Shown here: positions 10,841-22,393 of the stretch, one piece after another
Position numbering within the stretch: position 1 is the first letter of the stretch
Layout of the letters: each line of letters begins with the position of its first letter
From: Dipteronia dyeriana
Taxonomy: Eukaryota; Streptophyta; Magnoliopsida; Sapindales; Sapindaceae
Reading direction: 5' to 3'
DNA length: 64,000 nucleotides
Assembly (NCBI GenBank): GCA_032871835.1
Contig: CM065300.1
Coordinates: forward strand, 6,839,768 to 6,903,767
The notes under the pieces: model-generated
Databases searched by the model: none
Told to the model about the DNA's origin: nothing
What the model saw: only the letters and a program-made list of their open reading frames with translations
Program-made: the position numbers and the translations under genes

Positions 10841-13233
10841 ATTCAATGTCTTAATGTAATTTTTGTTGTTCGAATCATTGATTTGGAATTTCTGGTAAAC
10901 TGCTTTATATCTGTATTTTTTTTAACTTTTGATGTTACATTTCTCAGTTTCCGTGAAAATAGTGAATAATATTCTTCCTTTTGGTGGTGGGTGTTTGCCT
11001 GATAATATGAAAATAGGTTTGATGCAAGACTGATGTTGGAGAAGCTGCGGAACAAACGGCTAGTTTTTGTTGGTGATTCGATTGGTAGAAATCAATGGGA
11101 ATCGCTTCTATGTATGCTCTCTTCTGCCGTTCCTAATAAGGATTCAATCTATGAAGTTAATGGCAGCCCAATTACAAAGCATAAAGGGTTCTTGGTGTTC
11201 AAGTTCAAGGATTATAATTGCACCGTGGAGTACTACAGAGCTCCATTTCTGGTACTGCAGAGCAGGCCTCCTGCTGGATCTCCAGAAAAGATTAAAACAA
11301 CCCTTAAATTGGATCAAATGGATTGGAATTCCTGGAAGTGGAGAGATGCTGATGTGCTGGTCTTCAATACAGGCCATTGGTGGAATTATGAGAAGACTAT
11401 TAGAGGGTAAAGTAATTCTGTGACTCTGGTATTGATTCATTATTCAATTTGATATGTTGTTCATCAGTATATGATAAGAAGGTTATATTATGTTAAGTTT
11501 GATAGTTTTTTAAAATGATAGAAATAATTTTTTTAAACAATGAATACTTCAGAATATGCTATAGTTTTTCTGTAACGATGATTGCCCGTATATTAGTTCT
11601 CTTCTTTGAAGCTATCTTTGGTTTGAGTGCTTTTCTGATTTGAAATAGAGATGTGAAAATCAGTGGTTTAACCTAATCTTAATATTTATGATCATCTATC
11701 AGGGTGACTACGTTTGAATGAATGATAGAATGTATGCTTGTGAGGCTGTGACTTTCTAATTAACTTTCAAGAAAAGCTGTTTTTCTGGTTTTACATTTAG
11801 TTGATTACGATCTTCATCTTCATATATTTTTAGCTTATCAATATATGTTTTTCTGTGTAATCTCTGTGCTGTTAAGGAAAGAATTAAGATCTCAATTATT
11901 TGTTAACAATTTTGATGTTTAAGAGGTCCCCACTAGCCTTGAAATGTGATTGATTGGGCAGAACTTGTACCTGGATTCAACTAAATGGTGGTAGCTTGCA
12001 AGGGTTCTTTTCATTATGTCAACAATAATGGATGGACCCAACATTTTATTGATTATAAGTCAGATTTCAATGAGATTGCTATTTTAGTGTTATTTACAGT
12101 CGGTAGATTGCTATTAAAGGAAAGAAGTATATCATGGATTTTATAATTGCTTGCGATATCTATATATATTTTTACCTTCGAGATCAATTTATTTTGACGT
12201 TCGAGTTTCAACTAAATTGACCGACTTGAATTTTTCTTTAAAAATTAACCAGGGGTTGTTACTTTCAAGAAGGGGCAGAGGTGAAAATGAAAATGAAAGT
12301 AGAACATGCATATCGGAGGTCTATAGAAACTGTGGTGCACTGGATACACAATGAAGTGAATACAAACAAGACTCAGGTCTTATTTCGTACGTTTGCCCCT
12401 GTACACTTCAGGTTTTCTTTGATACCCTCCTTTTGTTTACACTATTTTTCTTGCATTTTGCATGTCCATCTCATTATTCCCTCAGCTATATGTATTAAAA
12501 GTGTAGGGCACTAACATTGATTTTTTTGTTGTTGGATTGAGTATCGAACTAATGATACACTTTCATGTGCAACGCATGTTTCTTTTTCATGCAAACTTGG
12601 TGAGATTTATGTGCTTATTTTTACAATTGTACGCTTTGATATCGAAAATAAATCAGCTATGCAAGCTTGTCAACAAGTGTTGTCTTTATGCATGCGATAG
12701 TTGAAATAAATTACCTAGAAATTAAGCTTTTGGGATCATTGACATGTTGACATGTACTTGCACCGTGCTGTCAACTTGTTTGCAAATTGAATGTTGATTA
12801 TATTTTTATGTGTGATTATGCATTCTAATCTAAGGAGCTAAATAAGCATAAAAATTACAGAGGTGGAGATTGGAGAACTGGAGGAAGCTGTCACTCAGAG
12901 AAATTGCCAGAGCTGGGATCATCGTTGGTGCCACCTGAAACTTGGGACCAATTGAAACTTGTCACTGATGTGTTATCAAATCACATGAACACAACATGGA
13001 AATTCAGCATATTGAATGTCACCTATATGACTGCTCAAAGGAAAGACGGGCATTCGTCTCTGTATTATTTGGGTCCCATTGCAAGCCCTGCACCTCTCCA
13101 TCGGCAGGACTGCAGCCACTGGTGTCTGCCCGGAGTCCCCGATTCTTGGAATGAGCTACTCTATGCACTTTTCTTAAAGCGCGAGGCTACTACTCATGGA
13201 TCGAACTCATCAATGCATAGAGCACAGATTTGA
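9522..13233 (+). CDS. TBL10/TBL11-like: trichome birefringence-like (TBL) wall polysaccharide O-acetyltransferase
   Basis: Four exons join in frame: 9522-9973, 11017-11406, 12253-12411 and 12861-13233, all GT-AG, giving 457 residues. A short cytosolic N terminus and one membrane anchor (about 33-56, [18 protein letters not shown]) precede a PMR5N domain starting near [11 protein letters not shown]. The GDS motif is at 170-172 ([11 protein letters not shown]) and the DxxH motif DCSHWCLPG at 417-420. These are the esterase/acetyltransferase signature residues of the TBL/DUF231 family, which O-acetylates wall polymers in the Golgi. Gene order matches the neighbourhood of Arabidopsis TBL10/TBL11 (from memory), where TBL10 has been tied to pectin acetylation; the acceptor here is not proven. 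Length and all motifs are complete, so the gene looks functional. A broken second copy lies 11 kb downstream. Confidence 0.93.
10786..10828. repeat. (TA)n run in TBL intron 1
   Basis: About 43 bp of TA repeats. The same position in the second TBL copy (about 22200-22216) has only about 17 bp, so this microsatellite has changed length since the duplication. Confidence 0.85.
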
Positions 13234-14680
13234 TCGATGAAGAAAGCCTCTCGTATTCAAATGGCATTGTGGGGGTATATAGGAGTTCTATGCACATAAA
13301 AATGGACCCGGGTTCTCCAACATATACAGAAAACAACATGTAAAGTGAGTTTTGTCATAGTTTTTACAGGAAGATCAAATCCTCCAGGCTTAGACTTAAT
13401 TTAATGCTGATGGAGATCAGTTTTGAGCACCAGATTCTTTTTTCAGATACTTGCTGATGATTGGAAAAGAAGAGGCCTAATTTTAGAGAAAATCCAAGTA
13501 TGAAACTATAGAAAGTTTTTCCATTTTTTTTACGTAAGGCATTTTCATTGTGATTATTTAGGATAATGTTATTCTTTGGAAATGACTTGTAAAGTAAAGA
13601 TTATTTTTTGTTATTTAAAGAACATGAAATGAATCCTGGAAAGTTGAAATTTTCAAATCAAATAACAGCTACCACCATATAGAAAATTTTGGTGGCCCCG
13701 TTGGTTGATGTTAAAGTTTTTGAAACCTACTTGTTCATCCCATAATTTTGATCAAGATTCAAGTTCTTTTTATCCTCATTGAAGTGGATAATCCAATCAA
13801 GTTTTATGGGGTGTTGGAGATAGAAAGGAACCTCTAACTTTGTCTATTTCCTATAAATAAATGAAGGAGACTCATCATTCAGGTAAGTTTTGGATCATAT
13901 TGAATGTCCTTTTGAAGTCAATTATTCAACCTAGTTGTGGGCTTGTGGCCCATTATCATGATTTGAACATTATCTAACATTTTCACTTTCTATCATTATT
14001 CTTGTTTATAATGAAATAAGAATTATGAAAAACCTGTTTGTTTTTCAAAATCAATTTTTGAATTATCAGCCGATGAATTCATCTACTTTTATAGATAGTT
14101 CTTTTTCAAATATTTATCTATCTTCAAAACAGAGGTATCGTTAGATGGAAGTTGATGTGATTCAATGATAAATACATTCTCATAAGCAGAGTAAAGTACT
14201 GCAAACATATGTACTAGTGTAGTTTTATAATAGTACAATACTTATAAAGATGAAGCCTCTATCCAGCCGAGCATGCCCTCTCAAGCAATCATCAATGGCT
14301 GTTCACTTGTTCATGGATGTATCAAGTTAGCAAATTTGTGACAGCTGAGGAGAGAGAACAGTGATCCTACCTGCAGGGCCCTTCAAAGTTTCTTTTGCAT
14401 TTCCAGCAATCATAGAAAAATATTATGATGTTATAGCATGCAAAAACATTGCACAACTTACCAAAACATAGAGACAAACAGCAACTTTTGCATTTAATTG
14501 AAGATTAGCTTGAGCCTAAGGTGTGTCGGAGAGGCAGTGAAGTTTAGGGTGGTTTGGTGGTTTAAGCATTATGGATCGGAGAAGTTCGGAAGATCAAATC
14601 TCTTTGATGCTTCTCAACCGTCAAGCGGCTTGTATTGATTGAATTCCGGTCAAGAGACACAACCTTGAGCCTTGGAGGCC
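13234..14680. other. TBL 3' flank, shared with the second copy up to 14178
   Basis: There is no gene. From the stop codon to the word GATAAATACATT ending at 14178 the sequence is almost identical to 24564-25508. Past that point the two copies share nothing. 14179-14680 is unassigned; its last 150 bp could be the upstream end of the LINE relic that follows. Confidence 0.8.
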
Positions 14681-15690
14681 TCCGTCGGTTGGAGCCCTCA
14701 AATTCAACGTAGACGACTCAGCTAGGGGATCGCCCTGGTCGGTAGGGGCGGGGTGTTGAGGGATTCTAAAGGTGCTGTGCATCTTCTCCTCTTTCTTGGG
14801 CATTCATGACTCCAATTTTGCCGAAATTATGGCAACTCATAGGGTGTGCGAGCTTTGCACTTCGACAAGCGATTTTTTAGGTAGAATTATTTCAATTGTG
14901 AGTGATTCAAAGGTTACCGTGTCTTTGGTTAACAATGCCACAATGGTAATTTTGGTTGTTTGGAGAATGACAATGTTATTTATTTTAGGGAAAATACAAT
15001 TTTCCACGAGTTTAACTAATATTGCACTCGGATGTAATTTTTATAAAAATTGTACATACTTTTCCGGCTTTTTATTGACTTATTCATTTACTGGCCTTAA
15101 AATTTAAAAGGACTAAATTACTCCTGAATTAATTATTTTATTATATTTAAGAATTTTATTATAATAAAATTAATTAACTAACCACTCTTTTTTATTTAAA
15201 CAGTTAGATATTTTATTATAAATATAACCAAATTAATTAACTAACTAATTTTTTTTATTATATTTATCAATTTTTTTTTATTTTTCTTAAAATAAATTAA
15301 AATAAAACAATGGTTAGTTAATTGACTGGGTTGTATCTGTAATAAAATCCCTAACCGTTTAAATAAAAAAAATAGTTAATTAATTATTTAATTATAATAA
15401 AATTCTCAAATATAATAATTATTTTAATAAAATAATTAATTTAGGGATAATTTAGTCATTTAAAATTTTCAGACTAATCAAACAATTAGTCAACAAAAAG
15501 CAGGATAAATATGTATAATTTTAGCAAAAGTTACATATGAGTACAATATTAGTTAAACTCATATGAAGTTTATACAATTTTCCCTTTATTCTCTCCGGTG
15601 CAACCTTAGATTTTTGTGTAGAACGGAGGTTATCTTCAACTCCAAAATATCAAACTCGTTTATGGACATGCTCACCAAGAATGGCTCAAA
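14680..15690 (+). pseudogene. LINE RNase H domain relic, interrupted
   Basis: Translation over about 14688-14945 gives PPSVGALKFNVDDSARGSPW, then (after a frameshift) GVLRDSKGAVHLLLFL, then DSNFAEIMATHRVCEL and IVSDSKVTVSLVNN. This is the order of the RNase H domain of plant non-LTR retrotransposons, with the D, E and D positions recognisable. The closing part, NSFMDMLTKNGSN (like the family's 'N..AD.LAK.GS'), appears at about 15640-15690, on the far side of the fold-back element at 14988-15584. Frameshifts and an in-frame TGA show that it is dead. Confidence 0.7.
14988..15584. mobile_element. fold-back MITE inserted in the LINE relic, 597 bp
   Basis: The left arm GGGAAAATACAATTTT... and the reverse-complemented right arm GGGAAAATTGTATAAA... 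share long collinear words, including GAGTTTAACTAATATTG and GACTAAATTA, over more than 200 bp. The flanks TTTATTTTA and TTTATTCTC match at 7 of 9 positions, which suggests a decayed 9-bp duplication. There is no coding capacity. The two halves of the RNase H relic lie on either side, so the insertion came after the LINE. Confidence 0.75.
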
Positions 15691-15776
15691 TATGTAAGGA
15701 GACTTACCGGTTTGGCGTGATTTTTGAGTCTTTTTGTTTTTGTTTCATGGTTTCCACGGATTTTTCAGGTCCCGAG

Positions 15777-16510
15777 TAGGAATGGCACTGGGTCGGGATC
15801 GGGCGGGTTTGGTAAAATCCAAACCCAAACCCGTGACAATTTGTGTCATCCAAACTTGTCCACTAACCCATGAAATAAATGGGTTCGGGTTCGAATTTCA
15901 CCTGCGGGTTTGGAGGAAACCCAAACCCGCCCATGAACCTATGAAACAAGCGGGTCCACGGGTCCACGGGTCAAACCCACAAACCCGTGAACCAGCCAAT
16001 TTTTTTTTAGAAAAATATTTCTATATTATTTAAATATATGAAAATTGTAATTAACCCATGAAACAAGCAGGTCCACGAGTCAAACCCATGAACCCGCTAA
16101 TTTTTTTTTAGAAAAATATTTCTATATTTAAATATATGAACATTTTAACTCATTTCAAGTATATTTCTTAGTTCAAATAAGAATCATAGGAGGCAATATA
16201 TATATATATGAGAGTTGAGAATTACAATAAAGAATGAGTGAAATGATTACATTTTATTCTCTATACTGTTAAATGTGTTTTTTATTGGAGTTTAGATTTA
16301 TTATATTTTAAATAATAAACGGGTCACATATTGATTTATTTTCTCAATCCAAACCCACACCCAAACCCGTTGGGGTTTTACTATACGGGTTCACGGGTTC
16401 GTGGGTTGTAATTTCGTCTCCCAACCAGCTACAAGCGGGTTGGGTTCGGACGGATCCCACAGGTTTGGGTTTTGGTTTTGGTTTTGGTTTTGGTTTTATT
16501 GTCATCCCTA
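15777..16510. mobile_element. hAT-like element rich in GGGTTT words
   Basis: The left end TAGGAATGGCA and the reverse of the right end TAGGGATGACA match at 9 of 11 bases. The 8-bp flanks GTCCCGAG (15769-15776) and GTCTCGAG (16511-16518) differ at one base. Subterminal regions carry many CGGGTTTGGG/CCCAAACCC words. Inside, a segment of about 95 bp is repeated directly (about 15940-16030 and 16055-16140). No transposase frame is present. Confidence 0.7.
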
Positions 16511-16518
16511 GTCTCGAG

Positions 16519-17264
16519 CCATGGACCACATCCCCAATGAAAAAATAATAATTTAATAGTTGAATAGTAAAAAAAATAAAAAAATTCTAAATTTACAATT
16601 AAATAACATTAATTTTAAATATTTATATTTTTGACCCGAACTTTAACTGAGTATAAAAGCAACATGTACATTGTAGAGGTTGCTCATTGGACATCACTTG
16701 CAACATTTAGGGAAATGAAACATTTATTCCGAAATCAACAATATTCACTTCATTATGATTGAATGATTCTTTAAAAAACAACAATTTAAGAGCTCGTTTG
16801 ATATTGTTTTTATAATAGTGTTTTTAAAACCGATTTTACAAAATAAAAATAATATTTTAAAAATAATATTTTTAAAAATGTAATATGTTTGATTATGTTT
16901 TTTTTTAATTAATTTGTAAAATGGAAAACGATATAAATGATTTTTTTTTATTATTAAAATGGATAGAATAGTTATTTGGAGGAAAATGTTATGATTTATT
17001 TTGAAATGATATTTTAAAAATGATTAAAAGTTGTTTTTAACTTTTGAATTATAAGTGATTATAACTTTAAAAAGTTGTTTTTTTATTATTATTGAAAAAC
17101 AGTTTTATAATGTGTATAGAGAAACAAAATTCAAATTGTTTTAGCTTGAATTAAGAATGACCTAGGAACACTTTAATCCATGGTCGGTAGAAATGTCGTT
17201 GATTTGATGCGAATCAACCAACAAAAAGACACGCTTCCATTCAACCAAATTGATTGTATACAAG
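16519..17264. other. AT-rich intergenic DNA, nothing recognised
   Basis: Homopolymer-rich A/T sequence without ORFs of note, inverted repeats I could pair, or tandem arrays. Confidence 0.6.
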
Positions 17265-17503
17265 TAGGGGCGGAGGGAGAGGGGGCTGGTGGGGCCATGT
17301 CCCGTAACAAAAAAAACTCTAAATTTTTTATTCATATAATTATAAAATATTTGAAAAGTTTTATTTTATTTCACTTTGTTCCCTTTACTTCATATAATTA
17401 TAAAATATTTGAAAAGTTTTATTTTATTTCACTTTGTTCCCTTTACTTTTCTTTGGTTTTTTTATATTAACCCCTCAATCTTGAATTTCTGACATCACCC
17501 CTG
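17265..17503. mobile_element. small hAT-like element, 239 bp
   Basis: The ends TAGGGGCGGAG and, on the other strand, CAGGGGTGATG resemble the C/TAGGGGYG termini of hAT elements. The flanking octamers TATACAAG and GATATAAG agree at 6 of 8 positions. It contains a tandem duplication (17331-17388 and 17389-17448). Confidence 0.4.
17331..17448. repeat. 58-bp exact tandem duplication
   Basis: The segment beginning TTCATATAATTATAAAATAT and ending CTTTGTTCCCTTTAC occurs twice head to tail without a visible difference, so the duplication should be recent. Confidence 0.9.
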
Positions 17504-17954
17504 GATATAAGATTAGCAATTTTCAGATAATCAATCATCAGACCCTATCAAAATGGTAAAGAACAACGAAATCGAAACAACAAAAGAATTTGCACGGATG
17601 CCACCACCTATGTGGCATAATTTGGACTTATTTTACAATTATGAAAACTTTAATAAAATTCTTTTGCTAACAGCCTCCAAATTATATCTAAAATGAGATC
17701 AGAATCCGAATTTTGAAATTGGTTTGATCGTTACTAAAATTAGAAAGGAAAAAAAAAATTAACTAAAAAGTTACTAAAATACACACCAGAAGTTGAAATA
17801 CAAGCATCAAATTAGAATGCAAAAATAGATACCACAAGATAATCACAAACAGTCAACATTAATGTAATGCTAGCAGACAGAGAGAGGCCTCCTCTTATTC
17901 AATTAACAAGATCACACAACACAATCACATTCACATTGAACCAAGCTAGGATAG

Positions 17955-19487
17955 TCATTTCACAATAGAAAATACGGTTTGGATGAAGGTGAGCACTAGG
18001 AGTATAACTGCAGCAACAGTTGCAGTTCCCGTCCAGACATCACTGAAGTAAACAGTTTTGAAGGTCGCCAAGGTGTGATTCCAACGTCTGTCATAGTGTT
18101 CTTTCAGCTTCTTGCTGATGTTGTAGGAATCGGAAGGACTTGCATTGATTTGTAAGCCGAGACTGTTAAACATCTTCGCTATTGCTTCATTGTCGCCAAG
18201 ATAGTTGACAATTATTCCTTCTTCAACAAGCAAATCCACGTCTTTTACCGTGTCGATAAGATGATCCATCACAACCATAAAGTCGCATATATGAGTTTTA
18301 TCTGGATAATGACACTGCTCCAAGGCCATCATGTTTCGATATAGATATTCTGTGTCGTCTGTTATTTTAATTCGTGGGATTTGTAACTCAAGTTCTTTGA
18401 ACCATGGGATTGGTAGTAGTTCACATGATTTCAAGTATGGGATTCGTATTGCAGCTTTAACATCTCTACAACTTATTTCAAGTGAGTCTTCATTTCCCTT
18501 CTTGAACTTGACTCCCGACCTATGTAACTTGGTTGCAACAGGTAAATCTGTCATATTTCCCTCTCCCTCCTCTGGACAGAAATTCATCAACAGTAAGTAT
18601 CTCATCAAATCCGTGAAATGTTGAATTTGATAGTCTGGTTTTGGAAAGAAGTGAGGTATTCTGCCATATAAGAAAAACTCGAGAGAAAGAATCAAGAACG
18701 GATCATGATCAGGGTACTCTTCATTTGTAACATTGTGGAAGGCTACTTTTTCAAACAATTTTTGAAGAACAATGTATGGAAGCTGATTTTCGAGTAATTG
18801 CAAGTCACGTCTTATGGCATCTCTCATGCGGATTGTATGTAGAAAAAAATCAACTGGTCCGTACTTGTCCTTCAAAAAGGCCTCAATGATGAAGACAGCA
18901 TCGTGTAAAATCATATTTACAAATTTAGGACTCGGAAGACTAGAGTTCTCTTGATAATAATTACGGATGTCCTGCTCATAGTCTTCTATAAACCTTTTAA
19001 ATTCCTTCAATTTCTCCGCACCTACTCTTTTACTAAATTCTAACATGTATCTTAATTTCTGTTTCTCCATCTCAATGAATTCTTTTCCACCATGATGAAT
19101 AGGGCCTATTGAAATTACCAGAGGAGTGTAAGCCGCTTCGTTTATTTTGCGAAGATCTTTGGGAACCCTATATATACAACACTGATGCAGTACTGGTACA
19201 TGAATGTCATTCAAATTAAAATCCACATGATCACCCAAAAATCCCATCAATTCTTCCAACTTTTTAATGTCAATTATGAAATCCGTGGGTTGATGCTGCT
19301 CATGCTGATCACTAGAAGAACTTGCCAAGTCATTGTTCTGAAAAAAGAAGAAGATAATTCTAATTAATTGTTTATTGTTTGAAGGAAATCAACACCTCAA
19401 ATTAACAGGACCAAAAGAAAGTACCGTAATAGGAATAGGAGACAACGGCGATTCCAATATTTCACAGCGCTTCTCTTGCATTTCCAT
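17955..19487 (-). CDS. DUF247 (UPF0481) membrane-anchored protein
   Basis: The main exon, 17955-19337, encodes a classic DUF247 protein: VPVLHQCCIYRVPKDLRKIN, then YTPLVISIGPIHHG, a long helical region with DAVFIIEAFL and LQLLENQLPYIVLQKLF, and a C-terminal membrane segment (VAAVILLVLTFIQTVF). The frame stays open upstream of this point to a good acceptor (TTCTTTTTTCAG, ending at 19338) and no ATG in frame starts the exon. I therefore infer a first exon, 19425-19487, starting MEMQEKRCEILESPLSPIPIT with a GTACTT donor; both junctions are phase 0. The product would be 481 residues, normal for the family. DUF247 proteins are plant-specific and of largely unknown function; grass members act in self-incompatibility, which should not be assumed here. 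The first exon is less certain than the second. Confidence 0.88.
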
Positions 19488-19500
19488 TTCGTTTATATCA

Positions 19501-19575
19501 TCACTCTTCTATCACAACCATTTCCTTTTCGTTGACATCATCAGGCGCTTCCCTTTCACGGCGCTTCTCTTCCAT
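19501..19575 (-). other. possible upstream ORF before the DUF247 gene (24 codons)
   Basis: A frame starting MEEKRREREAPDDVNEKEMV ends in TGA 13 bp before the inferred start codon at 19487. Its last part (DDVNEKEM) resembles the text around the main start (DDINEMEM), and both ATGs are followed by GAAGAGAAGCGC-like or similar words, so a short local duplication of about 85 bp seems to have made both. It could be a real uORF or the remains of an older start. Confidence 0.4.
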
Positions 19576-19969
19576 TTCTAAGTTTTTTCTATCGCCTAGT
19601 GATCATAAGAAAAACAAAGAGTCGTTAAAAGTTAAAAACAAAAAACCAAAGGAAAAGCTATTTAAACCAACGTCTTTGATCATGAGAATCCAAAATAATA
19701 CAAATACGTACTCTGATGATGAACTGAAGATCTGGATGGATAGGATTTCCACTTCTTGGATGCTATATATGTGTATGTACTTTCTTCCTTTAATTCTCTC
19801 TTCGATTATATGTCTTCTCTTATTATCCTTGTTGGTTGATTTGGTCAACTCAAATCAACAAACCACACCTGTTCTTAGTTCTACATCCTGCAAGAAACTC
19901 TTAAAATAAACAAGAACAGAAATTAAAAGTACCACAAGTTTAAACAACCACTGAAATAACCAAGTAAGC

Positions 19970-20583
19970 AAAAAACAAATAGACAAGAAAAGAGAGAACA
20001 CAAGAGTTATCGTGGTTAGAGGGCCTACATCTATGTTGAGCCTTCACAGACAAGACCCTCTCCACTATATATTGTCTGTACAGGTAAGAACTCAAGCCAA
20101 ATGCCCAAATACAACCCAGAAATCTACCTGAAAGAAGATCTACAACACTGAAAGTGTTTAACCTCAAACCTCACTCAAGCTTCACAAATTACAGAAAGAA
20201 AACCTCTCAATCTTCCTTTACAAACGTGAATATACACACGGATCACAAAGCCGACACTGAGTACACTTGATTCACCAAGAAATATCAAAGAACACGAAGA
20301 GAGATGTTGAAAGAATGAAATTAATGATTCTCTCTCCTTTTCATTTATATAGGTCTATCTCATGAGTCAGCACCATAATCCTTCTCGGCCAATGAATGCT
20401 TGCCACCTTGGATTTCATCACATGGCTCATTTACTAGTCTGAAATTTAACTGGTACTCAAAACGCTGCGTATTGCCTAAGGTTTGAGTGTTCTGATTTGG
20501 GCTTCTGGCCTGGTCTTTAGATTGGGCCACTTTCTTGGGCCACTTGCTTGGGCCAAATATTTGAAGATGGGCTAACCCAATCA
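19970..20583 (-). mobile_element. LTR-like fragment, minus orientation
   Basis: Read on the minus strand, the stretch starts TGATTGGGTTAGCCCATC, a typical LTR-type TG start, passes a TATATAAATG box near 20348, and then runs through leader-like text towards the word TCGTGGTT-like sequence near 20010. No second LTR, primer-binding site or coding domain is seen, so it is probably a solo LTR or a fragment. Its TG end lies 3 bp from the left breakpoint of the duplicated TBL segment. The inner boundary is uncertain. Confidence 0.45.
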
Positions 20584-20657
20584 TCATAATCTAGGATTGA
20601 GTTTTTTCACTGGATGCAGTTGCAAACCGGAAAACTTAGGAAATATGAGGTTTATAA

Positions 20658-21224
20658 GGGTCCGTCCTGTAAGTGTTTTTCAATTACTGTTTTTTGAAAA
20701 TAAAAATGAAAATGAAAACAGTATTTTTGGTTTCATTTTCGAATTCTGAAAACGCGTCTGGTAGTAAATACTGAAAGCTGTATTTTGAAAATGAAAACGG
20801 AAAAAAAGCGTCTAGTAAGTTAATCGAAAACTATAAAAATTTGAAATATTAATTTTGATATTTTGTTTAATATTATTACAACTATAACCAACTTGATTAA
20901 ATAATTAGCCAATATAATTTTTGTATTGTAATTTTTATATTAAACAAAAGTAACACATACAAAATTAATTCAAAAAAATATATCAAAAAAATGAATTAAT
21001 CAAAACAAAACTCTTAAATTATAAATAAATAATTATAATATATACATATATATTATTATATAATAAAAATATAATTGTATATCTATACATATTAATTTAT
21101 ATTATAATAATATATATATTAAAATTATATATATATATATATATATAATATATTATTATTATAATATGTATATATATATTATTGTATGAATACTTTTAGT
21201 TCTAGTTAGAAATAATTTATTCTG

Positions 21225-21260
<36 letters not shown>

Positions 21261-21534
21261 GGGGCACTTTGGTAATTTAAAAATCTTGTTCATTCTTGTT
21301 ATAGTCACATAAAACGCATAACAGTGCAATTAATAGTTTAAGATTTTTTTTAATATAAAAAAAAATGAAAAACGAAAAACAAGTATTTTATGTTTTTCAA
21401 ATCTTTCACTTTTAACACTGGTTTTGTTTTTCATTTTTTTTTTCGAAAATAAAATGAAAAACGGTTAACGAACGCGTTTTCGAAATCGTTTTTTAAAAAT
21501 AAAAACGAAAACGGACTGAAAAACAAACGGGGCC
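20658..21534. mobile_element. Harbinger/Tourist-like insertion in the second TBL copy, 877 bp
   Basis: Comparison with intron 1 of the intact gene reveals an insertion bounded by TAA at 20655-20657 and 21535-21537. The empty site in the first copy reads TTTATAGATG, the second copy TTTATAA...TAAATG. The ends GGGTCCGTCCTG and (reverse strand) GGCCCCGTTTG are imperfect inverted repeats followed on both sides by GTTTTTCA. A 3-bp TAA/TTA duplication with GGGCC-type ends is typical of PIF/Harbinger elements. There is no transposase; the interior is AT-rich with TA microsatellites. Confidence 0.8.
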
Positions 21535-22393
21535 TAAATGTTTAGTTCTCCTGTATTTTCTTGGCAACCAAACGGGTTCATGATTGAGATTTTTTTTTTT
21601 TTTTTATGTTTTTATGCTATGTCTGTGGAGTGTAGTTCGGTTTATTTGCATGTATTTGTGGTCTTCGAAAATTACATACATTCACAGTTTTACTCAAGGA
21701 TGTCAACTCTTTTATGCAACATCCACTTAAAAGAAAACACTGGTTGAATTTTCAATGCCAATTTCATTTTTGAAATCAAAATTTTGAAGTGTACACTTAA
21801 CCATGATTTGTCAATGTTGTCTGTTTTTTTCCCTAATATTTTCTGTCATTATCTGGAATGGGTTCATGTGCTCCCTTGTTCCTTTCCTAAACTTGGCTCG
21901 TTTGCCTCTGTTGATAATCCGACCCGTGAACTTTCAGATAATGATTTTAGCATTCAAGCAATGAAGACAAGTGTGTGATCATTTTCTTTTCCTTTTTTAT
22001 TGAAATTGTTTTGATGGTGTTGTTTTGTCAGCTAATTAGCTGGTCAGTTGGGTAAATCGACTTTCGTAAATTGCCCTAAACAAAAAAAAAAAGAACAAAA
22101 AAAAAAATCGACTTTGGTACATTTTTGTGAGTGTTAAGTTGTCTGAGGTATCCAATTTCACTGCAACTTTCCCACTCTTGGGTTCTTGGCTGTGTTCTTA
22201 TATATATATATATATTTCATTCGATGTCTTAATGTAATTTTTGGTGTTCGAAACATTGATTTGGAATTTCTAGTAACCTGCTTTACATCTATATTTTTAA
22301 ACTTTTGATGTTACATTTCTCAGTTTTCGTGAAGATAGTGAATAATATTCTTCCTTTTGGTGGGGGGCGTTTTGCCTGATAATATGAAAATAG

